Origin: CAVPOO01 sp963707015
GTDB lineage: Bacteria > Pseudomonadota > Gammaproteobacteria > Thiohalobacterales > Thiohalobacteraceae
Length of the DNA stretch: 64,000 nucleotides
Reading direction: 5' to 3'
NCBI GenBank assembly: GCA_963707015.1
Contig: CAVPOO010000006.1
Coordinates: 62,001-126,000, forward strand
A model generated the notes under the pieces. It had not been told where the DNA came from, did not search any database, and saw only the letters and a program-made list of their open reading frames with translations. Positions 8,890-17,126 of the stretch are shown piece after piece; the first letter of the stretch is position 1, and each line of letters starts with the position of its first letter. The translations under genes were made by a program, and so were the position numbers.

Positions 8890-10110
8890 TCATAGCGGCA
8901 GACCCCGCGCCAGGCGCGGCAGGCGGCCGACGCGTCCCATCGTCAATTTCCCGAACAGGCGTTTGGCGGGCGGCAGAAAATCGAGCGCCAGCATACCCGC
9001 ATCGCGCAACAGGGCAACGGGCAGAAGGGGATTGGCAAAAAGGCGGGTAAGCCCATCCGTAAAGGCGATAACCCGCCCCTGATCATGACGGCGCCATTGC
9101 GCATAACGCTGCAGCAACTGCGCGTTACCGGGGTCGCCCCGTGCTCGTGCCACCTCTGTCAGACATTCCGCCAGCGCCGCAACGTCGCGCAGACCCAGAT
9201 TGAAACCCTGTCCCGCGATAGGGTGCAAGGCGTGTGCGGCATTGCCGATCAGGGCGAGACGCGGACGCACCGCCTCGCGTGCTTTTACCAGTCGCAAGGC
9301 ATAGCTTGCGCGTTTACCGATCGCCTCAAAGCGCCCGAGTCGATAGCCAAAGTTATCCTGAAGTGCCGCGAGAAATCCTGCATCGTCGAGCCTTTCGACC
9401 GACGCCAGGCGCTCATTGCGTACTGACCAGACAATTGCGCAACGATGCGCGCCCATGGGCAACAAGGCGATGGGTCCCTGCTCCGTGAAGCGTTCGTAGG
9501 CGACATTCTCATGGTCGAGCTGTGACGTTACGTTGGCTACAATCGCGCTCTGACCGTAGTCCCACAGGGTGACGGGAATCCCGAACCATTTCCGAACGGC
9601 AGAATCGGCGCCATCGGCAGCCGCCAGCAGACGTGCCGACAAGCTGCGGCACTCCCCGTTGACGTTGATCTCGACATGAATGGCATCGTCTCCGGGGCTG
9701 ACACCCTCCAGCCGCGCCGGACACAGGACCTCAACCCGATCCAGCTCCGAAAGGCGCTCCACCAGGACCTGCCCCAGCAACCGGGCCGTGGCCGTGTAGC
9801 CTAGTGCGGCAACACCCGCTTCCTCGCGTCGCAAGCGGGTGAACCCGAAACGGCCCCGGTCCGACACATGGATCTGGAGGATGGGCGTGACTTCTTCCGC
9901 CAGGCGCTCCCAGAGACCCATCCCGGAGAAGATGCGCTGGGTACCCTGGGCGAGCGCAATGGCGCGGTCATCGTAGCTGGGCTGTTGCTCTGCCTTGAAG
10001 GGAACCGGCTCGACGACACCAATGCGCAGGCCTGAGCGCCCCAGGGCGCACGCCAGGCTGGCCCCCACCAGACCACCACCGATAATCAACAGATCGTAAT
10101 CAAATTTCAT
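8890..10110 (-). CDS. ubiH: 2-octaprenyl-6-methoxyphenol hydroxylase UbiH
   Basis: A 406-residue FAD monooxygenase of the same family as the downstream gene. It carries DLLIIGGGLVGASLACALG (FAD Rossmann), DDRAIALAQGTQRIF, AAADGADSAVRKWFGI and LALIGNAAHALHPIAGQGFNLGLRDVAALAE. It catalyses the C1 hydroxylation in ubiquinone synthesis. The ATG at 10110 gives the normal N-terminus MKFDYDLLIIGGG; the upstream in-frame extension is not family-like. It forms a minus-strand series with pepP upstream and ubiI downstream, as in E. coli. Confidence 0.93.
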   Translation of the reverse strand: MKFDYDLLIIGGGLVGASLACALGRSGLRIGVVEPVPFKAEQQPSYDDRAIALAQGTQRIFSGMGLWERLAEEVTPILQIHVSDRGRFGFTRLRREEAGVAALGYTATARLLGQVLVERLSELDRVEVLCPARLEGVSPGDDAIHVEINVNGECRSLSARLLAAADGADSAVRKWFGIPVTLWDYGQSAIVANVTSQLDHENVAYERFTEQGPIALLPMGAHRCAIVWSVRNERLASVERLDDAGFLAALQDNFGYRLGRFEAIGKRASYALRLVKAREAVRPRLALIGNAAHALHPIAGQGFNLGLRDVAALAECLTEVARARGDPGNAQLLQRYAQWRRHDQGRVIAFTDGLTRLFANPLLPVALLRDAGMLALDFLPPAKRLFGKLTMGRVGRLPRLARGLPL

Positions 10111-10170
10111 GGCGCGCCATGACCAACTCGGCAATTTCGAGAAAACGGGCGATCGCAGACCAGCCGTCCG

Positions 10171-10212
10171 GAACACGGAATCCAGCACCCAGAATATAGA
10201 ACTCAGGCACGC
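10171..10212 (-). repeat. Short degenerate heptamer repeat, reverse orientation
   Basis: Six in-phase 7-bp units lie in the pepP-ubiH gap. On the plus strand they read GAACACG, GAATCCA, GCACCCA, GAATATA, GAACTCA and GGCACGC. Their complements (TGGATTC, TGGGTGC, TATATTC, TGAGTTC) match the unit family of the larger arrays in the window, but in the opposite orientation. Confidence 0.6.
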
Positions 10213-10258
10213 AGGTCACCTTCTATTACCCCCGCCTTTTGTCTGCCGGATTCCTTCG

Positions 10259-11563
10259 TCACCCCGCCATCAGCGCCTCGATCTCATCAGGATCCGTGGG
10301 CACGTCGCGCGACAACACGTCATAGCCATCCCGGGTAACCAGTACGTCATCCTCGATGCGTATGCCGATATTCCACCACTTTTTCGCCACTCCCTTGCTG
10401 CCCGCTGGAATGTAAAGGCCGGGCTCTACTGTCAGAACCATACCGGGCTCCAGCACGCGCCACTCATCACCAACCTTGTAGTCACCGACATCATGCACAT
10501 CCATCCCCAGCCAATGACCGGTGCGGTGCATGAAAAAGCGCCGATACGCACCCTCCTTGATAAGTTTCGCGGGCTGTCCCTTCAGGATGCCCAGCCTCAC
10601 CAGACCCCGCGTCAACGTCCGTACCGCGGCATCATGCGGTTTGTTCCAGTGATTGCCGGGGCAAACCTCGTTGATCGCAGCATGCTGTGCCGCCAGCACG
10701 AGATCGTAGAGCGCGCGCTGTGCCTTGCTGAACTTCCCGTTCACAGGAAATGTCCGGGTGATATCGGAGGCATAGAGCTCGAGCTCCGCTCCGGCATCAA
10801 TCAGCAGAAGATCCCCGTCACTGAGCGGCGCATCATTGGTCGTGTAATGCAATACACAGGCGTTATTGCCACCTGCCACAATGGGCGAATAAGCCTGTTG
10901 GCAGCCCTGGCGCCGGAATTCGTACGCAAACTCCGCTTCGATCTCATATTCCATCATGCCCGGCTCACAGATCTGCATGGCGTTGCAGTGGGCACCCGCG
11001 GCAATCTGCGCCGCCTTGCGCATCACCCTGCGTTCCGCAGCACTCTTGTACAGGCGCATGTCATGGAGGAGGTGTTCCAGCGAAATGAATTCGCCCGGCG
11101 TTCGCTGTCCGCTGCGCCCATTTTCCCGGATCTGGTTGACCCAGTGAATGACATGGCTGTCGAACTCGGGTTGCACACCAACGGTGTAATAGACCCGCTC
11201 TTTGCCTTCCAGGAGACCCGGCAGTATTTCGTCAATGTCACCAATCGGAAACGCATCGTCTGCGCCAAACTCGTTGCAGGCGCCTTCCGGACCGGTGCGC
11301 CAGCCTGTCCAGACCTCTTTCTCCGGATCACGATCGCGGCAGAAAAGGATGTACTCCGCGTGTTTTCGGCCCGGTATGAGGACCGCCACCGCCTCGGGCT
11401 CGGGAAAGCCGGCCAGATAGAAAAAATCACTGTCCGGCCGGTAGGTGTACTCGACATCCCGGTTGCGGATTCGTTCGGGGGCGGTGGGAAGAATGGCGAT
11501 GGAATCAGCGCCCATCATGCGCATCAGCTGTCTGCGGCGACGGGTGAACTCGTTGGTGTTCAT
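10259..11563 (-). CDS. pepP: Xaa-Pro aminopeptidase PepP
   Basis: A 434-residue M24 metallopeptidase that removes N-terminal residues preceding proline. The five metal ligands are visible: Asp in LLIDAGAELE, Asp in ASDITRTFPV, His in HRTGHWLGMDVHD, Glu in LTVEPGLYIP and Glu in IGIRIEDDVL. The N-terminal AMP_N domain, with YRPDSDFFYLAGFPEPEA, is present. The length is close to that of E. coli PepP (441). The start MNTNEFTRRRRQLM is at 11563. It lies upstream of ubiH in the conserved block. Confidence 0.95.
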   Translation of the reverse strand: MNTNEFTRRRRQLMRMMGADSIAILPTAPERIRNRDVEYTYRPDSDFFYLAGFPEPEAVAVLIPGRKHAEYILFCRDRDPEKEVWTGWRTGPEGACNEFGADDAFPIGDIDEILPGLLEGKERVYYTVGVQPEFDSHVIHWVNQIRENGRSGQRTPGEFISLEHLLHDMRLYKSAAERRVMRKAAQIAAGAHCNAMQICEPGMMEYEIEAEFAYEFRRQGCQQAYSPIVAGGNNACVLHYTTNDAPLSDGDLLLIDAGAELELYASDITRTFPVNGKFSKAQRALYDLVLAAQHAAINEVCPGNHWNKPHDAAVRTLTRGLVRLGILKGQPAKLIKEGAYRRFFMHRTGHWLGMDVHDVGDYKVGDEWRVLEPGMVLTVEPGLYIPAGSKGVAKKWWNIGIRIEDDVLVTRDGYDVLSRDVPTDPDEIEALMAG

Positions 11564-11656
11564 GCAATAAGGTTACCGGTAAGAGGTCGGACGAGACAAG
11601 AATTCAGTACCCCTCAGCGGGAAGACCCGTGGCCAAGACGCCACAAACCACACGCC

Positions 11657-11712
11657 TGTCTCCTGTCTCCTGGCTTCTGGCTTCTGGCTTCTGGCTTCTG
11701 GATGCTGTATTT
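11657..11712 (+). repeat. Heptamer tandem repeat array, 8 units
   Basis: Eight contiguous 7-bp units fill the gap between pepP and the UPF0149 gene: TGTCTCC x2, TGGCTTC x4, TGGATGC and TGTATTT. The order, from CTCC-ending to ATTC-like units, matches the larger arrays at 54170 and 61545. The array stops 3 nt before the stop codon of the UPF0149 gene (complement strand). Confidence 0.85.
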
Positions 11713-11715
11713 CCC

Positions 11716-12282
11716 CTACTGCAAACGCGGTGGCGCCTTGATCGGCTGCAGCTCTTCGTTAACCAGCAGCACGCTCATACGGACATATTCGACCAGCTCT
11801 GCCAGCGCGTTTTCCTCATCTTCGCCCTGCGCGCCACCGTCCAAATCGGCGCGTGAAATTTCCCATATATCCTCTATGATCTCGGCGACATCGGTGGGCA
11901 GTTCGACTGGATCGCTAATACCGCCCAAGCCGAGTCCCAGCAGGAAACCGTGACTCCAGTCGACGAGTCCGGCGGTTCGGGATGTCAGCGAGTCTTCCTC
12001 ATCGGGAAGGAGCAGCCTGAACTCCAGTGCGGGGTCGTTCAGCTGATTGAGGGTCGCCTCGGCGAGACCCAGCAGCGCACGCCGGCATGCGTGGACACTT
12101 TGCTTGCGCAAATCCGCATCCTCGAGCACCTGCCGCAGCCACAGTTCTTCGTCCAATCGCCCGGCGGCACAGAGCATGCCGCATAACAGGCCATGACTCT
12201 CTGCCGGATTCATGGCCGCATTCGCTCGATCCAGGGATGCTTCGAGTTGATCGAAACGTGGATTCTGCAACTCTTCCAGCAT
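11716..12282 (-). CDS. ygfB: UPF0149 family protein (YgfB-like)
   Basis: A 188-residue UPF0149/YgfB protein. It has SHGLLCGMLCAAG near residue 30, WSHGFLLGLGLGG near 115, and an acidic C-terminal region EDEENALAELVEYVRMSVLLVNEEL. Function is poorly known across the family; YgfB has been reported as a regulator in Pseudomonas. The ATG at 12282 gives the standard MLEELQNPRFDQLE start. It is the first gene of the minus-strand block ygfB-pepP-ubiH-ubiI and is divergent from the zapA pair, as in E. coli. Confidence 0.9.
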   Translation of the reverse strand: MLEELQNPRFDQLEASLDRANAAMNPAESHGLLCGMLCAAGRLDEELWLRQVLEDADLRKQSVHACRRALLGLAEATLNQLNDPALEFRLLLPDEEDSLTSRTAGLVDWSHGFLLGLGLGGISDPVELPTDVAEIIEDIWEISRADLDGGAQGEDEENALAELVEYVRMSVLLVNEELQPIKAPPRLQ

Positions 12283-12408
12283 AGTGCTCGACTCACGGCG
12301 GAACCGCGACAATTCTGATATCCAACTCCAACTTACATTATGGCACAAGCAGCTGCGCCCGGCGTCGGCAAGATTGACCGCAAGCGCCGACCACACTATA
12401 TTGGAAGC

Positions 12409-12642
12409 ATGAACAACAATGACACCCAACAAACGGCTGATCAGGCTCTCAACGGGTTGGAACTCCGAGTCGACGAACTGATCCGTACGGTGGAGCGTCT
12501 GAAGGAAGAGAACCGTACGCTGCGAGTTCAGCAGGAAAATCTCGCCGCAGAGCGCGCCCACCTCATAGAAAGGAATGATATGGCGAGGGGCCGGGTCGAA
12601 GCGATGATCAATCGGCTCAAGGCCCTGGAACAGAGTGCATGA
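12409..12642 (+). CDS. Small coiled-coil protein (TIGR02449 type), upstream of zapA
   Basis: A 77-residue protein that is nearly all heptad-patterned helix (LELRVDELIRTVERLKEENRTLR, then AHLIERNDMARGRVEAMINRLKALEQ). It matches the small coiled-coil family (TIGR02449) found before zapA in gammaproteobacteria and resembles ZapB in character. The start at 12409 follows GGAAG. Its stop overlaps the zapA start (ATGA), which suggests translational coupling. A cell-division role is inferred from context. Confidence 0.8.
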   Translation: MNNNDTQQTADQALNGLELRVDELIRTVERLKEENRTLRVQQENLAAERAHLIERNDMARGRVEAMINRLKALEQSA

Positions 12643-12953
12643 GCACGAAGCCCAAGCCTGTCACCGTACAGATCCTCGAAAAACAATACCTGGTCGCCTG
12701 CAAGGACGAGGAACGCGACGAGTTGCTCGCCTCGGCAGAGCTCCTGAACAACAAAATGCGGGAGATTCGGGACAGCGGCAAGGTGATAGGTGTGGACCGT
12801 ATTGCAGTAATGGCGGCCCTGAATCTGGCTCATGAACTGGTTCGGGACCAGGGCCGCAAATTCGACTATCAGCACTCGATGAGTACCCGTATCCAGGATC
12901 TGCAACAGAAGATCGAAACGGCGCTCAACCAGGGCAAGCAGCTGGAACTCTAG
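12639..12953 (+). CDS. zapA: Cell division protein ZapA
   Basis: A 104-residue ZapA that cross-links FtsZ protofilaments at the Z-ring. It has the N-terminal beta segment VTVQILEKQYLVACKDEERDELLASAELLN, the conserved IGVDRIAVMAALNLAHELV block, and a C-terminal coiled coil ending IETALNQGKQLEL. Length is typical. It overlaps the upstream coiled-coil gene by 4 nt. It precedes the 6S RNA gene, the conserved gammaproteobacterial arrangement. Confidence 0.95.
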   Translation: MSTKPKPVTVQILEKQYLVACKDEERDELLASAELLNNKMREIRDSGKVIGVDRIAVMAALNLAHELVRDQGRKFDYQHSMSTRIQDLQQKIETALNQGKQLEL

Positions 12954-13114
12954 CGGCCGGCCAAAAAGACCTTGACCCGGCACGATCCTGCCCGCGCGGT
13001 TCCAATCCAACCAGCCGGCGGCAGCGCGGCATCCCGTATAGGCAGGCAGGATGACGGGAGGCAGCGTTTATGCTGGAGGCCGCATCTGCACCTTGGCCAC
13101 CATGAAACCTGCCA

Positions 13115-13144
13115 CTGACTTCTCCGGTCATTCCCTAGTATAAT
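13115..13144 (+). promoter_or_regulatory. Predicted 6S RNA promoter
   Basis: A perfect -10 TATAAT (13139-13144) has a -35-like CTGACT (13115-13120) 18 bp upstream. It ends about 8 nt before the expected 5' end of the 6S RNA. Confidence 0.6.
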
Positions 13145-13151
13145 AGGACTC

Positions 13152-13345
13152 AGGGCATCCTCTGTCGTACAGGTTAGCGGCTTGTTACATTCTTGAGCCG
13201 ATAATCATCGACCCTGGGGACATAGCATGCGGCGTCGGTGCGCACGTCCGCCACGAGCGGAAAGCCTGAAGACGTCGACGTTGTCCCCCTCTGAACGCTT
13301 GGTTCAAGGTCGAGGGCCGCGACGGTACCGGCGGAGGATGTCCTT
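13152..13345 (+). ncRNA. ssrS: 6S RNA (SsrS)
   Basis: The segment can fold as 6S RNA. The closing stem pairs GCATCCTC (13156-13163) with GAGGATGTC (13334-13342). The central region has the characteristic CTTGAGCCGATAATCATCGA, ACCCTGGGGAC and GCCTGAAGACGTCGACG elements, and CTTGGTTCAAGG near the 3' side. It lies between zapA and the 5-formyl-THF cyclo-ligase gene, the conserved ssrS locus, and is followed by a T-rich run. 6S RNA sequesters sigma-70 RNA polymerase in stationary phase. Ends are estimated to within a few nt. Confidence 0.92.
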
Positions 13346-13414
13346 CTTTTTGATTTGCCGCGAACACATCGGGACCGCCTGCATAGCATTTTTCTGTACC
13401 GAACGACTTACTGC

Positions 13415-14008
13415 ATGACCGAGCGCAGCAACATCCGACGCCACATGCGCCAGGCCCGCAGGGCACTCAGCGAGACGCAACGCTTCGAATGCGCGGTTGC
13501 CCTGGCGAACAGGGTGAAGGACCATCCATTATTCAAACAGAGTCGTCACCTTGCGGCTTATTTCGCGGTGGATGGCGAGATGGATCCGAGCCGGTTGATC
13601 GAGCAGGCCTGGTCAATGGACAAAACGGTCTATATGCCGGTACTCAAGCCCTGCTGCGATAACCGACTCTGGTTCACACCCTATCACCCTGGCGACCGCC
13701 TGATCCCCAATCGTTTTGGTATTCCGGAACCGGTTCGCGCATGCCATACGCGCGTGTCGCCCCTGAAACTTGATCTTGTGCTGGCGCCTCTGGTCGCTTT
13801 CGATGATCAGGGCAACCGCATGGGGATGGGCGGAGGATATTATGATCGCAGCTTTGCGTTCCTGCGCCGGCGCAAGCTTTGGCGTCGCCCCCGACTCATG
13901 GGTCTTGCCTATGAATTTCAGCGTGAGGCCCGTCTGCAGGCCTTACCCTGGGACATACCCTTAAACGCCATAGCGACAGAAACGCGCCTGTACCTGGCCA
14001 GACAATAG
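13415..14008 (+). CDS. fau: 5-formyltetrahydrofolate cyclo-ligase
   Basis: A 197-residue enzyme that converts 5-formyl-THF to 5,10-methenyl-THF with ATP. The ATP/Mg loop GMGGGYYDRSF is near residue 142, and IRRHMRQARRALS at the N-terminus is typical. The start at 13415 gives MTERSNIRRHMR; an upstream in-frame ATG lies in the 6S 3' flank. As in E. coli (ssrS-ygfA), it is probably co-transcribed with 6S RNA. Its folate role fits the nearby glycine cleavage operon. Confidence 0.93.
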   Translation: MTERSNIRRHMRQARRALSETQRFECAVALANRVKDHPLFKQSRHLAAYFAVDGEMDPSRLIEQAWSMDKTVYMPVLKPCCDNRLWFTPYHPGDRLIPNRFGIPEPVRACHTRVSPLKLDLVLAPLVAFDDQGNRMGMGGGYYDRSFAFLRRRKLWRRPRLMGLAYEFQREARLQALPWDIPLNAIATETRLYLARQ

Positions 14009-14135
14009 AACTGGCTCGGCTTTACCTGCACCTGTCCGCTCACACCCCACCTGCCTATACTGGTCGCCGTGGCACCAAGCCAACCCCTTGCCTTGCGCGT
14101 TACCTTTGTTAACACACCCAGGGAGTCCGATACCC

Positions 14136-14594
14136 ATGAAATACTGGCTCATGAAATCAGAACCGGAGGCTTTCAGTATTGACGACCTGCGGCACGCCCC
14201 CGGTAAAACAGATCACTGGGACGGCGTTCGCAATTACCAGGCTCGCAATATGATGCGGGATCAAATGAAAAAGGGCGATCTTGTATTTTTCTACCATTCA
14301 AATTGCGCCGAACCCGGCATCGTGGGAATCATGGAAGTCGTCCGTGAAGCCTATCCAGATCACACAGCATTCGATCCGGAAACCAGGTACTACGATCCAA
14401 AAAGCAACTTGGCCAGTCCTCGCTGGTACATGGTGGACGTCAAATATGTACGTAAACTGAAGCGCGTAATCCCTCTCGCTGAACTCAAGACCTGCGCGAA
14501 GCTGAAAGACATGCCACTGGTCAAGCGTGGCAACCGTCTCTCGATCATGCCTGTTACCGAAACACAATGGGACTTCATACTCGAGCTTGAGTAA
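14136..14594 (+). CDS. EVE domain-containing protein
   Basis: A 152-residue single-domain EVE protein. It has KYWLMKSEPEAFSIDDL at the start, WDGVRNYQARNMMRDQMKKGDLVFFYHSN (the conserved core), and PRWYMVDVKYVRKL. EVE domains belong to the PUA/YTH superfamily and are thought to bind modified bases in nucleic acid; the target here is unknown. The ATG at 14136 matches the family N-terminus (M-YWL-KSEP). It follows the cyclo-ligase gene by 127 nt on the same strand. Confidence 0.93.
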   Translation: MKYWLMKSEPEAFSIDDLRHAPGKTDHWDGVRNYQARNMMRDQMKKGDLVFFYHSNCAEPGIVGIMEVVREAYPDHTAFDPETRYYDPKSNLASPRWYMVDVKYVRKLKRVIPLAELKTCAKLKDMPLVKRGNRLSIMPVTETQWDFILELE

Positions 14595-14826
14595 AACGCT
14601 CTAACGAACAACAAGTGGCTCAGACAAACTTGCCCGCAGAAAAACACGCGCGCAGTTCTTTACACAGCGGCAACGTTTCGCATTCTGTTTCGACAACTCA
14701 ACGTCGTAGTAGATACACACGAGCAAGAAAAAGAACACGAGGTTTTTTTTAAAAAAACTGGAATTTTATAGAAAGCTGTTTATACTCACTTGCGAACATC
14801 CCGTTAAACTGCTAGGAGGAATGCGC

Positions 14827-15144
14827 ATGGCGATTAGGAAGAAAACCGCCAAGAAGAAGGTAGCAGCAAGAAAGACAGCAGTAAGGAAGACAACAGTAAG
14901 AAAGACAGCAGCAAGACCCAAGACTGCAACGAAGAAGAAGGCAGCCAAGACGACCGTTAAAAAGAAAACTGCCAAGAAGAAGGTAGCCAAGAAGACGCCC
15001 GTCAGAAAGAAAGTTGCAACGAAAAAGACGGCTGCTAAAAAGAAAACTGCCAAGAAGACGGTAGCCAGGAAGACGGCCACCAGAAAAGCAGCCCCTCGGA
15101 AGAAGACCATAAGGAAGACAACGGTCAGGCGGTCGACACGCTAA
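14827..15144 (+). CDS. Lysine/alanine-rich histone H1-like protein
   Basis: A 105-residue, strongly basic low-complexity protein built from variants of KKTAAKKKTA, KKVAKKTPVRKK and RKTTVRKTA. It contains almost only K, A, T, R and V. It resembles bacterial H1-like proteins with AAKK repeats, which bind and compact DNA; the function is inferred from composition. The ATG at 14827 is preferred to the one at 14821, because AGGAGG at 14814-14819 would be too close to the first. The region upstream is unusually AT-rich (an oligo-T/oligo-A tract at 14743-14757). It is followed by a strong terminator, so it is probably a single-gene unit. Confidence 0.8.
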   Translation: MAIRKKTAKKKVAARKTAVRKTTVRKTAARPKTATKKKAAKTTVKKKTAKKKVAKKTPVRKKVATKKTAAKKKTAKKTVARKTATRKAAPRKKTIRKTTVRRSTR

Positions 15145-15188
15145 GCAGGGACTTGCAGGGTCAAGGGATAGACCCCTAGTAATAACAA

Positions 15189-15219
15189 CGAAAGCCCGCA
15201 GGATGCGGGCTTTCGTTTT
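15189..15219 (+). terminator. Rho-independent terminator after the H1-like gene
   Basis: An 11-bp perfect stem (15189-15199 with 15205-15215, arm CGAAAGCCCGC) with loop AGGAT is followed by TTTTA. Confidence 0.92.
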
Positions 15220-15294
15220 ATTGGAACCGCTGTTCCGTCGTTAGATACCCGCCTGAAAACACGCAAACGTTGTATTTATAAACAACAGCTTGCG

Positions 15295-16827
15295 TTATCG
15301 ATTGACAGTCCCCGGCCCGAGAAACATGGCATAGGCTGGGTTGCCTGTCTCTTCCCAGCACGGATAGTCGGACTCTGCCAGGAACGACTCAAGTTGCCTG
15401 CGATCACCGTGCGGCACCTGCACTCCCATCAACACCCGACCATAGGCGGCACCGTGATTGCGATAGTGGAACAGGCTGATGTTCCAACGCTCACCCATGT
15501 TGTTAAGAAACCGGAGCAAGGCACCTGGTCGTTCCGGAAATTCGAATCGGTAAAGCAACTCGTCGTTGATTCGGGGTGCATGCCCTCCCACCATGTAACG
15601 AATATGCAGCTTCGCCATCTCGTTGTCAGTGAGGTCAATGACCGGGTAGCCAGCGTCGCGGAGTTGCCTGACCAATTCACGGCGCTCGTCGTCGCCCTCC
15701 TGTAACTCCACACCGGCAAACACGTGCGCCTGACTCGCTTCACCATAGCGATAGTTGAACTCCGTGATATTGCGGTGACCAATGGCGCGGCAGAAAAGCC
15801 TGAAACTGCCTGGCCGTTCCGGAATGGTTACTGCCAGCAGGGCCTCGCGCCGTTCACCCAGTTCCGCCCGTTCGGCAACATGTCGCAATCGGTCAAAGTT
15901 GATATTGGCACCGCTATTGATGGCGATCAGCGCGCGGTTCTGGAGACTTTTGTGCTCTACATACTTCTTGAGTCCCGCAACTGCGAGCGCCCCGGCAGGT
16001 TCGAGAATCGAGCGCGTATCGTCAAAGACATCCTTGATAGCGGCACATATCTCATCGGTACTCACCAGCACCACTTCATCCACGCACTGTTTGGCGATTC
16101 GGAAAGTTTCCTTCCCGATCTGCCGGACAGCCGCGCCATCAGCGAACAGCCCCACCTGTTTGAGAGTGACGCGGCGTGCGCGTTTCATCGCCTCGTGCAG
16201 GCTTGGCGCCTCCTCGGGTTCGACAGCTATAATCTTGACATGGGGCTTTAATTGTTTGACGTACGCACCGACACCGGCAACGAGCCCGCCTCCACCGACG
16301 GGTACAAAGATCGCATCGGGGGTCCCGGCGTACTGCCTGAGTATCTCCATGCCTACCGTGCCCTGCCCGGCAATCACCAGCGGATCATCGAATGGATGTA
16401 TGAGTACCATACCGCGCTCATCAGACTGCAGGGAGGCGTGCGCGTAAGCTTCGTCATAGCTATCGCCGTGGAGGATTGTTCTGGCACCGAGGGACCGTAC
16501 TGCAGCCACCTTGATCGGCGGCGTGGTGCGCGGCATTACGATCACCGCCTTGATACCGCGCCGCTGCGCACCCAGCGCCACACCCTGCGCATGATTCCCG
16601 GCCGACGCCGCTATGACCCCCCTGCTACACTCCTCATCGGAAAGATGTGCAATCTTGTTGTACGCTCCACGCAGCTTGAATGAGAAAATCGGCTGCAGGT
16701 CTTCTCGCTTCATCCAGACGCGGTTCCCCAACCTCTCGGAGAGGTTGCGCGCCAGGTCAAGTGGCGTCTCGCGCGCCACTTCGTAGACACGCGCATTTAG
16801 TATCAATTTCAGATAACGGTCAGGCAT
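15295..16827 (-). CDS. ilvA: Threonine ammonia-lyase, biosynthetic (threonine deaminase)
   Basis: A 510-residue enzyme of the long biosynthetic type that converts threonine to 2-oxobutanoate for isoleucine. The PLP lysine is K51 in FSFKLRGAYNKIA. AASAGNHAQGVALGAQ, PVGGGGLVAGVGAYVK (phosphate loop) and the C-terminal catalytic-domain segment SGANINFDRLRHVAERAELG follow. Two ACT-like regulatory domains occupy about 345-505 (RPGSFRLFCRAIG and RPGALLRFLNNMG), so isoleucine feedback is expected. The ATG at 16827 gives MPDRYLKLILNARVYEVA. It is divergent from rpiA. Confidence 0.96.
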   Translation of the reverse strand: MPDRYLKLILNARVYEVARETPLDLARNLSERLGNRVWMKREDLQPIFSFKLRGAYNKIAHLSDEECSRGVIAASAGNHAQGVALGAQRRGIKAVIVMPRTTPPIKVAAVRSLGARTILHGDSYDEAYAHASLQSDERGMVLIHPFDDPLVIAGQGTVGMEILRQYAGTPDAIFVPVGGGGLVAGVGAYVKQLKPHVKIIAVEPEEAPSLHEAMKRARRVTLKQVGLFADGAAVRQIGKETFRIAKQCVDEVVLVSTDEICAAIKDVFDDTRSILEPAGALAVAGLKKYVEHKSLQNRALIAINSGANINFDRLRHVAERAELGERREALLAVTIPERPGSFRLFCRAIGHRNITEFNYRYGEASQAHVFAGVELQEGDDERRELVRQLRDAGYPVIDLTDNEMAKLHIRYMVGGHAPRINDELLYRFEFPERPGALLRFLNNMGERWNISLFHYRNHGAAYGRVLMGVQVPHGDRRQLESFLAESDYPCWEETGNPAYAMFLGPGTVNR

Positions 16828-17014
16828 GGCGTGATCATAACAGGTTAACTGTTTGATGTGAGGCGTGAGAAGGCGGTCGTCAGGACAGACTTGTGGGTGG
16901 GGTCGTTTGAACTCCGGATCGACAGACCCTGCATCACCTTCTTTCACATGCTTCCAGGCTTGCCCGTAGGTATTGACCGAACCGGTCGTGCGACTTTGCC
17001 GGTCGGGACTCAGC

Positions 17015-17105
17015 GCTCTCCTCACTCCTCACTCCTCACTCCTCACTCCTCACCTATAACGGCTCAATTCTGGATTCTGTATTCTGGATTCTGTATTCTG
17101 AACTC
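17015..17105 (+). repeat. Heptamer tandem repeat array, 13 units, in the ilvA-rpiA gap
   Basis: Thirteen units keep strict 7-bp phase: GCTCTCC, TCACTCC x4, two degenerate units (TCACCTA, TAACGGC), TCAATTC, TGGATTC, TGTATTC, TGGATTC, TGTATTC and TGAACTC. The array ends about 12 nt before the AGGAGG ribosome binding site of rpiA. The class order matches the arrays at 54170 and 61545. Confidence 0.9.
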
Positions 17106-17126
17106 CTCTTCTGCAGGAGGCGCCCA

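Noticed and set aside
10109..11953. A 614-residue open frame on the plus strand
   Set aside because: It is antisense to pepP and ubiH, which have clear active-site motifs, and its own sequence has no recognisable domain.
11716..12561. Long N-terminal extension of the UPF0149 protein
   Set aside because: The extension overlaps the divergent coiled-coil gene and is not family-like; the ATG at 12282 gives the normal start.
14766..15110. Hydrophobic minus-strand frame (FLAVFFLAAVFF type)
   Set aside because: It is the complement of the lysine-rich H1-like gene, which has a good ribosome binding site and terminator.
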